Assembly: GCA_003254925.1 (NCBI GenBank)
Contig: QANZ01015968.1
Location: 1-64,000 of the forward strand
From: Chamaecrista fasciculata
Taxonomy: Eukaryota > Streptophyta > Magnoliopsida > Fabales > Fabaceae
Direction: 5' to 3'
Length of the DNA: 64,000 nt
Shown here in pieces: positions 34,087-46,894 of this stretch (its first letter is position 1; the number at the start of each line of letters is the position of its first letter). The notes below the pieces were generated by a model, which was given only the letters and a program-made list of their open reading frames with translations, searched no databases and was not told the origin of the DNA. The position numbers were made by a program, and so were the translations under genes.

Positions 34087-34500
34087 GCTGAGAACCGGTC
34101 AAGAACCACCTGAACCGGTCAAAAACCGGGAAAATCGCCTTGAACTGTCCGGTTTTGAGGTTGAACCGGTTCAGTTTTTTTCTATTTTTTTTTTTTTTAC
34201 TTTTTCTTGATTAATATGATGTTATTTTAAAGAAATTTGTTTCTTATTATGTTTAGACTCAAAATAATACGTTATTTAATAGTTTTTACTTCAAAATTTG
34301 ATTTTTTATCCTCCTAATTAATCACTTTCTTACTCAATCCAGCTTAAATTTAAAGAGTTTATTATATATTTTTATTATATTAAACTAAATATATTATTTT
34401 TTATTTATTTAATTATTAACGGTCCGACCCCAGTTGAACCATTGGACCTTGAACCGCTGCTTCGGCCGGTTCAATGACCAGTCCGGTTTTAATAACCTTG
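34087..34500. mobile_element. Probable hAT-type MITE, 'ACCGGT' repeats
   Basis: GC-rich ends rich in GAACCGGT / ACCGGTTC (34095-34175) and GGCCGGTTCAA..CCGGTTTTAATAACC (34440-34497) surround an AT-rich core. The right end reads AAGGTTATTAAAACCGG on the minus strand, a form frequent in plant hAT MITEs. The left end appears cut by the copia tail, and no 8-bp duplication was found. Confidence 0.4.
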
Positions 34501-35607
34501 ATTATTTAAAATCTTTTCAATCACATGACATGCAAATAGATCAAACTACAGTCTACAAGGTCTTTTTCTGTAATTTCTCCTTTTATATTTCTTTTCTTTT
34601 CTTCTTGTTGTAAATAATGCTATTTTAATAATAAAAAATGTTAAAAATCCCCTCAACTGAAAAAGGTTATGTAATTTATTCTTTCAGCTTTTTTTTTAAC
34701 CATATTCAGTTGTGCTATAAATATCTCCTTTTTGAAACATATTTATCAAAATATTGTCCACACCATCAACAAACTGCAGAGGATATATTATACAAAATTT
34801 AAGTTTGAAAGAAAGTTTTGGAAGATCTTTCGTTTAATTTTTAAAGTTAAAGGGAAGTCTAAAAACACATTTTGCAAAAAAAAAAAAATATTTACAATAT
34901 ATATATATATCTCTACGGAAGGAGTATTAAAATTGAATGTAAAGATCTTTTCTTAACTTTAAAAATTGAAGGAAGTAAATTATACAATGGCAACCTCTTG
35001 AATTAAGATTATTTGCATGTGAACTATCTAATATATTTTGCAGTACCACATGTTATCTCATTATGAAATGAATTTCGTATTATATATAATGCTATGTAAA
35101 GTATATGCTTTTAATGGTAAATTACACTTTGGCACATTGAGGTATGGATCAGTTTCACTTTAGTACCTTGTTATTTCAAAAGTGACATTTTGGTACTTTG
35201 TTCTATTTTCCATTAGTACATTGGTACCCAAAATTGTTTTTCCATTATCTCGTTGGAAAAAAGCACATGTAGATCATATGCATAATCAAAAATACGAAAT
35301 TTATCATCCTCAATTCAAATTTTACGATTTAGCCTTCAAAAACATTATTCATTATGTATTTGAAGGCAAATGATTTTGTGTTTTTTTAGGCTAAATCGTG
35401 AAATCTGAGTTTAGGAAAGTGAATTTCGTGTTTTTGACCATGCATGTGACCAACACGTGTTTTTCTCCATCAAAAGATAACGAAAAAAGAATTGTTGGTT
35501 CCAAAGTGCTAATGACAAATAGTACAGGATATTAAAATGTCACTTTTGTACAAACAAGAGAATCAACACAATTGTGAGATTATTTGAACAAGATATACAT
35601 ACAATCG
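34501..35607. other. Intergenic, no gene seen
   Basis: AT-rich spacer downstream of both neighbouring genes. 35125-35545 has weak mirrored 'cactttggtac'/'gtacaaaagtgacattttaa' ends and may be a decayed MITE. Short AT repeat at ~34895. Confidence 0.4.
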
Positions 35608-38600
35608 CTAAGACAAACTGATATCATCTTTATTCTGTCCTATCATTTCCTCTTTATCATGCTTTTGTTCAACAGATTCTGTGGAAGATTTTTCAGGGGA
35701 CCCAATCTTCACAGGGTCTTCTTCAAGACCACCCTTCCTTGTAGGACCTTCATTATCCAAATTAGTGTTCGATGAAGCTGCTAGAACCACATTCTCCCTG
35801 GAATTGAAGGAATCATTCTTGAAGGACTTAGAAGAAACTACAACTTTCACATCTCTGGGTGACTGAACTGATAGAGATTCATCATCATCAGATGATTCAG
35901 ATTCTTCTAAGGTTTCTTCTGTTTCCGGGATCCTCGGTGAGTCCCCTTGAGACTTTCTTGTTTTACAGGACATGACATGCTTTAGGCCTTTCTCTGCATG
36001 TTTAAGAATATTCTTTGCTACATCTTTGACATTTCCCTTGCCTGGGCTGTCTGGACTACTGCCTTCGGTTAAAGCCCCTTCTTTCTCAAGCTTACCGGCT
36101 GGAAACCCAGAAATGGTATCTTCCATAACAAACTTCACACCAATCTCCCTGGCTTTCACTGACTTAATGTTAGCATGAGGAGATGGAGGAACAGCCTCTC
36201 CCACACTACCTGTTGGTGTTAGAGGATCCCGCTTCGAGTGCCTTCGAAATACTGACCCAATCTTCTGCAGTCCCTTCTTCACGGTTCGCATCCGATGCTT
36301 ATCTTCGGAATTATCATCAGGACTGCTGCTGTCATTATTCAAGGATCCAGATACTGATGAATTGAAACTTACATTTAAATCGTTGGGCTCCCTGTGAATT
36401 TCGGTATCACGGCGTCGACTCTTCCCTTTTCTAGTCTCAAAAGTTTGGGAAACTTCACTACCTGGTTGGTGAACCCAAATTCCAGTCTCCTTTTGGCCTT
36501 CAACATTTATAGGCTCAAAGTTATCTGCCACTTTTTGAGAGTTATCTGCCACTTTTTGAGATTTTTCTGATGCAACAGATGAGAATGAACTTTTATTAGA
36601 GGTCTCATTTCTAAAGGAATGCCTCTTTTGTTCAATGTCCACTGTTTCCTGGTTATATGAATTATCGACCACCTGAAAAAAAAATTAAAAATAAACACCA
36701 ATTGCAGTTTAAAAACCATTTTTTTGTACTATCCATCTTTTTCATTCTTCTTTTAATTCCTAAATCTTCACACTAAATGGGAATGAAAATCAAACCTTCC
36801 CATTCTCTTCAAGAATAGTTATTGCCAGGTGCAACCTTCCCGTTTTAATGTTCTGAAGTGGCAACCACATATCATGTCTTTGTCCATCCCTAAAATCATC
36901 GATGTTCACAGAACAATCACTGCAAACAGTAGAAGCATCCAATTAGCCTGATAAAAAGCACAGCAGTAATTCAGAAAGATAGAGGGAAACATATTCACAA
37001 TGACCAAACCAAGTTTCGAAAAGAGAGAGAAGTTTATCATAGGTTCATGAGAGACTGAAGCAAGCAACATTCAAGATTGACTTGTGTAATTAGACAATGG
37101 AAAATAAGAAACATAGAGAACAATTAACTCTCAAACAAACTTACAGAGCAGTTTATCTGGAACCATTAAATAATCGAGAAAACTTATTTTTCTAGTCCTC
37201 AAATTTGTTCCAAAACTACATTTGAATCCCTGGATATTATAAATACATTTTTGGTCTGTAATTTTTTTTTAGAAGAAACATTTAACTATTTAGTCCCAAC
37301 AGATGATGTTTCAAGAACTATCAAAAAGTGTCTTTCCAATGTCTAGAGACTAAATTGCAGTTTTGGAGTATTCAAGGACTGAAAAATAGGTTTACTCTTG
37401 ATTAATCCAAGAAGCTACAAAAGCTAATAAACTGAAAATACTGCTGATGTAAAACTTAGAAGAATGCAAGGATATGAGGGAGAAAGAATGGAGGGAGAGA
37501 AAGAAAGGGAGGGAGATGTGAGAGCAAATCTGAATATCAATCTTATAATTATCAAGTCTGATTTCCAAAATAAAGGGGAGCTACATATATAAGTGCAGCT
37601 CAGTCAAAGATAATAAAGCCACATAACAAGTCTCAAGACAAAAATAAAAGCAAGCTAGTTCCCAAAAATATAAAAGCTAACAACTTCCAACAACAAAAGA
37701 GTAAAAGTCAAATGATAAAATCTAAGTAATAATTCTCTTCTTTTTCCTAGAATAAGTCTTCCAAGGTTTCCATTATTATTGATTCTCCATCATTCTCCCC
37801 TGCTGAAGAGAACTCTCCTCTGGAGAGTAAAAGGACTTGTAATATTTCAGCAACTTGGGGAAGAAAGTGCCTCCATCTAGTCTTTAGTAGGGAAACCCTT
37901 TCCAATATACAAGGTAGTAGTAGAGAGAACCGGAATAGGTACTGCGTTGCTGTGTATCCAAAAGGATATTAGTAGCTTCAAAATGAGTGACACCAAGAGG
38001 AGTAGGAATGGAAGCCTTAGGAAGCTCAGCACCTATAAAATCATCAAAAAGTAATATGGGAGGCTCAAAAGTGCCTTTGTAAGGTGATAAATCAATGAAA
38101 ACTGGACTAATGGCTTTATCAGGTGGTAATTTAAGCAAGTGTGCATTAAGTCCAAGTTTGCAAAAGTTAGAGGATAAAACAAAATCATGACCATAAAACT
38201 GTTCAGGGAAATATTGAGTACAATCCTTGGGAGAATTAGAAGCCATTACATAATTATTTTCATTAGAAATTTGAAAACATTGATGATCATTTGTAAATGG
38301 CTTGGTATCCAAAGCAAAATAATGCTCTACCTCTGTATGTAACTTAGGAATGAGAGGAGAAATAGGTGTGGCAGATTTAGGATTGGGAAAGTTTGAATGA
38401 AGAGGCACGGGTTCAACAGGATGGGTGGGATGCTCAATCATGAGTTCAGCAGATGGACACTTAGGGGAATTCACAATATCTATGGTCTCTTTGTCCACAC
38501 AAGGCAGATTTTCGTGTCCAAGAGTTGATGGGCACTCAAGGGGTTTCACAACTTCAATACTTAAGGCCTCTTTGTCCACACTAGGCTTATCGTCTTGAAT

Positions 38601-41600
38601 GAAATTTTCTGTAATAGCCTTACCTGGACATTCAAGGGGTTCCATAGTATTTTTAATTGTGAACTTTTTAAAATNTGGAGCTGGTATGTGATAACCAAGC
38701 AGCTATGCACATTGCCTCAAATCCAGTGTTTCATGAAAGGACCAAACACATTGAAATTGATTGTCACTTTATTAGAGAGAAGATTCAGTCCGGATGCCTT
38801 GCTACTCGGTTTGTTAATTCAAATGATCAGCTGGCAGATATTCTCACTAAATCTCTCAGAGGTACGGTCCTCGAATTAAATATCTATGTGGCAAGCTTGG
38901 TGCCTATGACATATATGCTCCAGCTTGAGGGGGAGTGTTGTGAATATTTGTATTAATTAGGATATCAATTAGGAATTGATTGTATAGCAATTAGGGATTG
39001 ATTGTAGCTGAATATTTATTCTCATTTATCTTGTTTCCTAGAATAGATTGAAAACTCTTGTATAAATACCCTATCATTTTCATGAATAAAACAACACAAT
39101 TTCTCTCACTTATCACCCACAATAAGCAAAAATTTGTACCATGATCATATTATGCTCGGAAGAACAACTCGTGATAAAGATGACCCCTCAAGAACAAAAA
39201 GTTATAATGAAGTTGCAAAGTTTGAAAAGAGAAACAAACCCGAGGTTATCATCATAAAATCGGTCCTTGTCACGTACTTCAATAGTCAGCATGTTGGCAC
39301 ACTCCCATGTTATGATGGGAATTTTAAATTCTTCATGCCATTTTGGATTAAGTGTTTTCTTTTGTATCTCTGTCCTGAATCTGTAGCTACCCAAATGACC
39401 TTTTACATATGGATCCGCTAACCCTGCAATATAGTGTTTTTTTTCCTTTTTATACATATAAATTTATAAATGGGAAAACATAAGAGACAGACAGGAAAAC
39501 CTCATTATTTCATAGATAAAGGGATAACCATTTAGATCTGATGGCTTCATGTCTGATGCTTCAATAACAACTACTTGGGCAAAAGCAACAGGCTCCTTCT
39601 CATCCATAGAGAACCAAGATTCTAACAAAAAAAATCAGGGATGCATGAGCATGAGCCTTTAAGAATGAAAAAATCATATCTAAAAGAATAATATATGTTA
39701 ACAGTTAAAAGATATAAACTCGAGAAATTAACAACTAAAGCTTTACACATGATAAAGATTCTAGACAAAACTAACCAAATAGTGAACAGTTTGCTACATA
39801 TGTATGAAGAGACACCGAGACCAAGATGAAAGGCTAGAATTTTGGTGACATTAGCAGTTTCTAAACCAGTATTCAAATCCTACCTGTATCGCCACTAAAA
39901 GCAATGAACTGATTTAAAAAGTAGGTGCTAAGGCATACATACAAAGTAAAGAGACACCGGTAAATGTATAAATAAAGGGATATTTACCGGGTTGTGGTGA
40001 GGCGAATTTCTCAACATCAACAACCAGCATATTAGGCTGCAAAATTTATTAACATGCAAGTATAAATAATATAAATAGAAAAATAAGAACATAGAGCTAG
40101 AACAGGATTTCAACACAAGATGCTATTTTTACTACAAACATAAGAAAGAAAGAATTTCAATTTACGCTTGTATGTTGATCAAATATTTTGACTTATCATT
40201 AAGCCAAAAATGGCTCCAAGATAATATTATCAGAGAGCAAACTTCACCTCAACAAGAGTCTGTTCAAATGCAATAGACAAAAGCTTATCCTGATAGAAGG
40301 GAAAATTAACTCAAATTAATTAATGATGAAGAAATAAAAGAAATGAGAAAGAGAAGAGAAGAGATGAAAACTTAAAAGAAAACAAAATCATCTTGAAAAA
40401 AATAGAAGATACACTTACCAGCCATCCAGCAATCCCGGGAACTTCTGTCACGTCAACCCCGTGATTAAAAATAGGCTTGACAGTCATTTGGAAGTATGGA
40501 GGTTCAGCAAAGCAGACCCGCAAACGACCAAGGTAAGGCCATGTACGGAGAAATTTTACCCCAACCAAAACCTGACAAAAGAAAGAAAAGACAAAACAGA
40601 AACTTCAAATTTTATTATATTTCCTTAAACCAAGGTTTGACAATTTTGGGAAACTCAACCCGTTGATCACGCAGAAAGATTTTAATCCACCAAATGAGTT
40701 ACAATAAATAATATTCCATAGACATACCTTCCCTTCAACATGCATACCCGTTATGTGCAGCTTTGCCCTCATCCCAAAACCTAATCTTTTCCTCAGTTTC
40801 ACTGCTATGATAGCACTCATATCATCAGCAGTGAGGAAATTCATTCCTAACTCCAAAACCTGCATTGATCACACTGCAATAACTAAATCAAACCGAAAAA
40901 TATATATATATATATATATATATTCAGAAGCAAGCGATTGGATAAAAGTTCAGTTTCTGTATGATGTTTGAAAATACCACATACCAAGTGGTCATCATTA
41001 CTTTGGCGAAGCACCCTTATGTCAGTAAACAAAGGAGGGTTTCTCCCCAAATACAGGTGCTGCATTACAGCTTCTTTCTGCAAATATGATATAAATCACA
41101 GTCTAGTCACCACTATCTCATAGCATCTCAAGTTCAAGGTAGGGAAGAAACAACAGAAAAAGCTTTAAATATCTCTGGCTCAACATCTCATAGAAACCAA
41201 TATGAGAAGGAAAAAAACTTAGGTTACTGTTCCTCTAATCATAAACTTTATTTATATTCTCTCTCTTCTATGATTGATTATACAGAAATGTCTCTTAAAT
41301 AAATTCTTTCTACTATGATTGGACATGCATAAAATTTTTACTAGGTGTCATATGTTTAATGGAGAACTTAATAGCAAAGTTATAAAGAATCTTATCTAAG
41401 TTTAGCTCTTATATGAGAATCATACAAGACATTAACATCAAAACATATTTATCATGAAAAGAACGTTTAAACATGAATAACTGAGAAGTAAGTCATACAG
41501 CAGTCCAAGGTTTGTACTTCTCTAAGAACCACGGTACGATAGGGAGCAAAATCTTTTGAGAGGCAATCTGTTCCATACATATAGGCCATATGTTTTCAAC

Positions 41601-42700
41601 TGCATGGTTCAACCACCGCACTGTTTCGGAATCACAAAGAACCTGAAACACAAGAATAACATTTGTGCAACTTGTCACTACAACATCAATGTCCTTAAAC
41701 AGTTTATACAATTAGAATATCAGATCTCAAAACAAGACTTTAAACTTGAAATGATGACACTAATGATAGGAGCTACAAAAAATACTGAGTTTCAATCCAC
41801 CAAAGCCAAACATAAAAGACAAAAGACAAAATTACTATTAGAAATCTAGGATTTTATGCAATACTTAAACTTTCTTTTTCCTTTAATCAAACTTGTCTTC
41901 TTTTATCTTTATGATGGAAAACATTATTTATAGAAAGAGAAAGCATAAATATTGAATTGTAGCCTGAGAACTTTTTCAAGAAGTATTAAATGCGTCAAAA
42001 AACGCCCAGGGAGGAACTGAAATTAGATGAAGTTTATGTTATGATGAAAAAAAAAAAAAGAGATGCAGGTTCCAACTTGTTTCTTTCTCCATCTGGCAGA
42101 TTCTGTTTTGGCGTTATTATTTTCTCTCCCAATCTCAAACTAAGAAGAGCAAACATATACCATAACATCAAAATACAATTAAAAAACAGTTACCCTTCTT
42201 TGATAAGCTTGTTTCCTCTCCTCAAACTGTAACTTCCTCCGCAGCCTCGTAACATAACCTTCATGAACCTGGTTCAGAGAAGGAAAAAAATGAAAAAAGA
42301 AAGATCACAATCACCACATCAATAGAGATTCAGTTAAACTAGACAAAGATAAAATACAGAAAATGATTAAGTCCCCATTGCTTTTTTTCCTTTTCTTTTC
42401 AATTAACAAATCAAAAAGACAAATCTAAAAGCCAAGAGGAAAGCAGAAAAATATTAACAATGTCAAGTAAGAGAGGGAAACAAAGAAATAAAGAAGCACA
42501 GAACATTAAAATAATTGCAATTTGATCACAGAAAGCATAAGGAAATAATAATATCAATCAGTATCGAGTCGCACCAGAAAGAGATAGATCAAAGCTGCAA
42601 AATAAGCAAAGGGGTGGTTCATGTTGAAAGCTGATAGCATCCAAAGCCCCAAAAGCACAATGCCCACATGATGCAAGATTGAGATTTCTGTTATATCCAT
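35608..42700 (-). CDS. NTMC2T6: NTMC2T6-type SMP/C2-domain lipid-binding protein
   Basis: Relative of synaptotagmins/extended synaptotagmins (Arabidopsis At1g53590 type), expected to tether ER to another membrane and move lipids. Exons from 5' to 3': 42700-42575, 42268-42194, 41642-41499, 41077-40985, 40859-40728, 40571-40419, 40289-40248, 40036-39988, 39621-39529, 39423-39240, 36919-36796, 36672-35608; phases close to 759 aa (Arabidopsis protein about 750). Residues 1-~42 are a membrane anchor ([22 protein letters not shown]). An SMP domain (~75-260) begins [20 protein letters not shown] and ends [18 protein letters not shown]2 domain (~280-390) has [19 protein letters not shown] and [13 protein letters not shown], giving the Asp set needed for Ca2+. 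The last exon is a 354-codon Ser/charged-rich tail, probably disordered. Intron 10 (2.3 kb) carries retroelement pieces. No lesions. Confidence 0.92.
37445..37792 (-). mobile_element. Ty3 chromovirus 3' LTR in intron 10 of NTMC2T6
   Basis: Minus-strand ends TGATGGAGAATC (37792) and TTTTACATCA (37445), 348 bp. It is directly preceded on that strand by the purine tract CAGGGGAGAA. Candidate target sequence actgc at 37440-37444. The other end of the element is missing, so its duplicate cannot be checked. Confidence 0.6.
37884..38645 (-). pseudogene. Chromovirus-type ORF ending in a chromodomain
   Basis: About 253 open codons on -. Most of the sequence (Pro/Ser/His-rich) is not recognised. The last ~30 residues, [20 protein letters not shown] then VYWKGFPY, match the start of the C-terminal chromodomain of chromovirus integrases (..YLVKWKG..). 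RT and the integrase core are absent and the chromodomain is cut short, so it is a relic. It sits between the LTR at 37445 and an N at 38675, where sequence identity changes to copia. Confidence 0.55.
38676..39121 (+). mobile_element. Ty1/copia C-terminus, PPT and 3' LTR
   Basis: Plus-strand frame [20 protein letters not shown], then [12 protein letters not shown] and [14 protein letters not shown] is the copia RNase H C-terminus. The polypurine tract CTTGAGGGGGAG ends at 38935, and the LTR starts at 38936 with TGTTGTGAATATTTG. It contains CTTGTATAAATACCCT (TATA-like) and ends near 39121 (ATCACCCACAA); the exact 3' end is uncertain. Confidence 0.75.
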
Positions 42701-43211
42701 ACGCTAATCCTCTTCTTTACCAAAGTCAAATTCCACAATTCCACAAAAACTTCAAGTAAAACCCAGGAAACTGAAACTACTATTTCTTCTTCAAAAGAGA
42801 TTCGAACTTTGAAGTCACTGACTGAATCATTCATTCATTCACGTATATATGAACTAAAAGCATATTCTCAAAAAGGGATCTCAAATGAAATCTCAGATAT
42901 AGCTAACAGCGAAACACCAAATCCTTATAGTTAGTAATAACCCAATCACCGAAAAGCCGACATTATTTTAATACTTATACTAGAAAAGAAGATACCAAAC
43001 CACAATTATGTCAACAAAAAAGAAAAATCAGGGACAATACGAAAACATGAACAGGAATTGGCGTCCCGATTAGAAATAAATTACGATTGAGACATCGAAT
43101 TTCAAAGTTGCGCGTTCTTCTCGACAAAACGACGGCAGTTTCAGGAGATAGAACCAAAATATGAAAATACAATAATGAAGAAGTGAAGAACCATTATTCT
43201 TTCCGGAAAAA
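42701..43211 (-). promoter_or_regulatory. 5' flank of NTMC2T6
   Basis: Non-coding stretch upstream of the NTMC2T6 start codon, which is preceded by GAGGATTAGCGT. It includes a TC-rich leader-like part on - (around 42775-42840). No certain TATA box. The far border is the MITE at 43212. Confidence 0.3.
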
Positions 43212-44011
43212 AGTCAAAATTTCAAATTGGTACCAAATGTATGAGGTAAATTTTAAATTGGTTATAAATATTTTATTTGTTTCAAATTGATCTTATAATT
43301 TTTTTTTATAATTTCTAAAATTAGTCTCAAACCATGAGATGCAGTTTAATATCATTTGCTAATGATCTTAATTGGATGGAATGAACTCTTCAAAAGTTAA
43401 GACATAATTTTAAAGGCAAAACTCAAAGTACTCTTCGAATCTCTAAAATATACGGTCATTTTCAATTGTACCTCTAAAGTTTATTTTTAGTCAATTGTAC
43501 AAAGCATGAGGTTAGTTTCAATTATGCCTCCAAAGTTTTTTTGAGTCAATTATATCTCAAATCTTTTTTTTGTATTAGTTGTGCCCCCCAATTTTTTGGT
43601 GTCAATTTTACTCCTAAACTGGGCGTATTTGGGGTATAACTGACTCAAATCTAAACATTGAGAATATAAATTTTTTTGGCCTATATTGAGAATATAATTG
43701 ACTAAATCAAAATTTGGGAGTATAATTTAAATTGACCTCATACTTTAAGAGTACAATTGATTCAAAACAAACTTTGGGAATATAATTGAAATTGATCGCC
43801 ATACTTTGGCGATGCCAAAATATTTTTACCTACTTTTAAACTCGTTGCATTTTAAGATAGAAATATGATTAATTTGGGATTAAACTTGAAATGAAAGAAA
43901 ATATTATTAGTTTAGGACCAATTTAAATAAAAATATATAAAATTTGTTTAAAATAAATAAAATATTTAATACTAATTTAAAATATTTGAGACCAATTTGA
44001 AGTTTTCACCT
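43212..44011. mobile_element. Inverted-repeat element, 'AAATTGGT' family
   Basis: Left end AGTCAAAATTTCAAATTGGT; right end reversed AGGTGAAAACTTCAAATTGG. It encloses a second repeat-rich part (43440-43830) like the element at 22024, so probably nested. No matching 9-bp flanks seen. Confidence 0.5.
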
Positions 44012-45294
44012 AATAAAAACGATTGATTCATTGGATTGGGATGGATACTTTGGATTGAATGTCCATTCTCCAATATAGCAAAACGGTGTCGTAAAGCAAA
44101 GGCGGCAACGAGAAGCACGCTTTCATGGACACAACGCGCATGAGCCACGTGTCAGCGAAGTTTGCGCCACGTGTATCAACTTATCTGTCGGCACAAAGCC
44201 CATTTATATAAATTGACATTTCCACTTGTAATTATTTAACTCATGTATTATTAATTTATTTGACCAAAAAAAATTTATGATTAATTTATAATTTGATGGG
44301 AATGTAATATTGGAAAGCAGATTGAAAATGAACATTCGGATAATCAGCTAATTTTTTTTTTTAATTTTTTCTGAAGTTTTCTGATTCTGAAAGGTTTGAA
44401 TATTCTATATTCTAACCACTCAAAATACTAGTGACTTATTTAATCATAAATTTTATAGAAAATTTACTACAAACTATTTGAAGATAATATAATTGAATGT
44501 AAGGTTTTTTCTTTTGACAATTTTGATTTGTTTCGAAGAACAATCACCTATTCACCTCTACAAATTTTCTCCTAAATTTGCATCTCTTAAAATTTGCTTA
44601 GTTTATAAGTAAAAAGCAATACACGTATCCGACGACAACTCTTTTATTTTTTTTTTTTATCCACAATGGATAATATATGGGACCCAACACACACTCTATT
44701 ACGTTGGTCCCTCGGACACATAAGAGTATCCTTTAGGATGAAAATTACATATATAAATAACGTTATGCTTTCATGTTTATTTTAATTCTTTATATTTTAA
44801 AATATTTAAATTGGTCTTGATAAAATATTTTATTTTAATCTTAAATTATTAAATTTGGTTATATTCTTTTTAATATCTTATTTACAGTTCAAATGATTTG
44901 TTAAAAGTAATTTGTAGTTCTAAATTCATCGTATCCGAACTTGAAACAAGAGAGATATGATCAATTTCGTTTCTTTGACTATGAAAGCAAGCAATCTATT
45001 TTTAGGATCGATTTGATTTCATTTGCTGAAGGTTCAACTAGATAGGGAAAATACCCGGTGGGAATAATACATAGCTCAACTCGTTATATTCGAACATGAA
45101 ACGAGATAAATATGAACATATTAATAATTTAAAGCAAAATGAATATTTTATCAATATTTAAGATTAATTTGAATATTTTAAAATATTAAAAATCAAAATG
45201 AACATTAAAATATATATTTTGGATCCAAAATAACTATTTGACCTGTAAATAATTATGCCAGAAAACTTTGATACCATAAATTTATAGGAGACTA
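44012..45294. other. Intergenic, no gene seen
   Basis: AT-rich. 44120-44175 is GC-richer with GCCACGTGTCAGC and GCCACGTGTATC, two G-box-like CACGTG cores 24 bp apart; they may belong to a distal promoter but have no adjacent gene. 44740-45235 holds decayed 'attttggatccaaaat'-type MITE sequence. Confidence 0.35.
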
Positions 45295-45703
45295 GGGCTC
45301 CGTTTGGTAGGGGAGAAAGGGGAGTATGTAAAGTAAATGCACGGATTTCACCACTTTCAGGTGTTTGGTGGTGGTGGTGGGTGATGGCGGGTGGTGGTGG
45401 TGGTGGTGGTGGTGGTGGTGTGGTGGTGGGTGGTGGCGGGTGGTGGTGGTGGTGGTGGTGGGTGGTGGTGGAAGAAAATGAGATGGGAATGAAAGGGGCA
45501 AATTAGAAATTCTACCATAATTCCCTAGGTAAACTTGGATTACATCAGAAATGTGAAGTAAAGAAAAATGGCCTATGTAATGTAAATGCCTTTACATCGT
45601 AATCCACTTTACATAGCTCAAATTGTAATACCAAACACCTGAAAGTATTGAAATTCGTGCATTTACTTTACATACCCCACTTTACATCCTACCAAAGATA
45701 CCC
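45295..45703. mobile_element. Foldback MITE with GGT microsatellite in its loop
   Basis: Long inverted repeat of ~75 bp: GTATGTAAAGTAAATGCACG and TTTCAGGTGTTTGGT in the left arm recur reversed in the right arm (45645-45703). Ends GGGCTCCGTTTGGTAGG and CCTACCAAAGATACCC. The region after the left arm carries imperfect (GGT)n, 45367-45470. End sequences resemble PIF-type MITEs, but the flanks do not give a clean TWA. Confidence 0.65.
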
Positions 45704-46496
45704 ATCAAAATTTGAAAGGAAAGGGGAAGCAAATGCATAGAAAGAATGCCTTATTAATTATTTATTATTGTTATTATTATTAAACAACTTGTTTTGCTGC
45801 GTTTTAGGCCATTGTGTAGTGTGTAGAGTTTTGAAAATGCCACAAGCAGTAAAATAAAAGCGTGGGCATGTGATGTGATTATAATTCCAAGTTCTGACTT
45901 TTTGACCGGACAATTTGACAAACATTCAATTTTTTTTTATTTTGGCAAAACATCATTTCATGCCCCTAACGTTTGCAGTGATTTTCAGTTATGCCCTTAA
46001 CGTTTTATTTTGTTCAGACATGCCCTCAATGTGCAACCAACGTTTCAATTATGCCCTCAATTTTGACTCAATGCACATGTGGTAATTTTTTTTGCTTATG
46101 TGTCATTTTTTTTGTTTGACTTGATTACGTGGCATCATGACTGGGCGCATTCTTATTTTTTTTTTCACCTTGGCATGATGACTGGATTTACATTTTTGAA
46201 CATAAAAATTGAGTAAACTAGCAAATCAGTCCCTGGATTTACATTTTTCATCATCTTCATTCATTTTAGTCCCAAATTCTCAAAATAAAATTGTAAAGTG
46301 TCCCAAAACACTTCCAAACATTTCAATTTAGTCCTTAAAAGTATAAAAAACCCTAAAACCTAAACTCTAAAATTCTAAACCCTAAAACCCTAACCCCTAA
46401 ACCCCTAAAAAAACCACTCTCTTGCAATTTGGTCCCTAGGTCCTCAAATTTATTAAATCAGAATTAAAAAAAAAAATTGGTCCCTAAATCCTAATT
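45704..46496. other. Intergenic, repeat-rich, no gene
   Basis: Holds 'atgcccctaacgttt' motifs at 45960-46065, typical of decayed MITE arms, and short CCCTAAA-like runs at ~46363-46412. The latter (AACCCTAAAACCCTAA) are only a few telomere-like units. Confidence 0.4.
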
Positions 46497-46729
46497 TCAT
46501 TATCATCTTCATCTTCATCATCATCATCATCATCATTATCATCATCTTTTTCACCTTCATCATCTACATCATCTTTGTAATTTGAACAAACACAAGAGGG
46601 CCTATTCATCTTCATCATCATCAGCCCCCTTTGTTTGTTCAAATTACAAAGATGATGAAGATCCGCGAGATCGACTTTGGTAGAGTTCTTGCAAGTAGAA
46701 GAATACTATCGTTACTTTCCATTTGAATG
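46497..46729 (+). repeat. CAT-rich tract and first 163-bp repeat unit
   Basis: A (CAT)n-rich run at ~46498-46573, then the unit 46567-46729, which recurs at 46732-46894. The unit contains an inverted repeat: CATCATCTTTGTAATTTGAA on the left, TTCAAATTACAAAGATGATG on the right. Confidence 0.8.
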
Positions 46730-46731
46730 NT

Positions 46732-46894
46732 CATCATCTTTGTAATTTGAACAAACACAAGAGGGCCTATTCATCTTCATCATCATCAGCCCCCTTTCTT
46801 TGTTCAAATTACAAAGATGATGAAGATCCGCGAGATCGACTTTGGTAGAGTTCTTGCAAGTAGAAGAATACTATCGTTACTTTCCATTTGAATG
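46732..46894 (+). repeat. Second 163-bp repeat unit after a single N
   Basis: Matches 46567-46729 with one visible difference (CCCTTTGTTT / CCCTTTCTTT). The single N at 46730 and the abrupt restart suggest overlapping contig ends placed side by side rather than a real tandem duplication. Confidence 0.8.

Noticed and set aside
45292-45501. His/Pro-rich frame on the minus strand
   Set aside because: Produced by the (GGT)n tract within the foldback MITE.
46363-46412. Telomere-like CCCTAAA run
   Set aside because: Only a few irregular units, consistent with chance or a degraded repeat.
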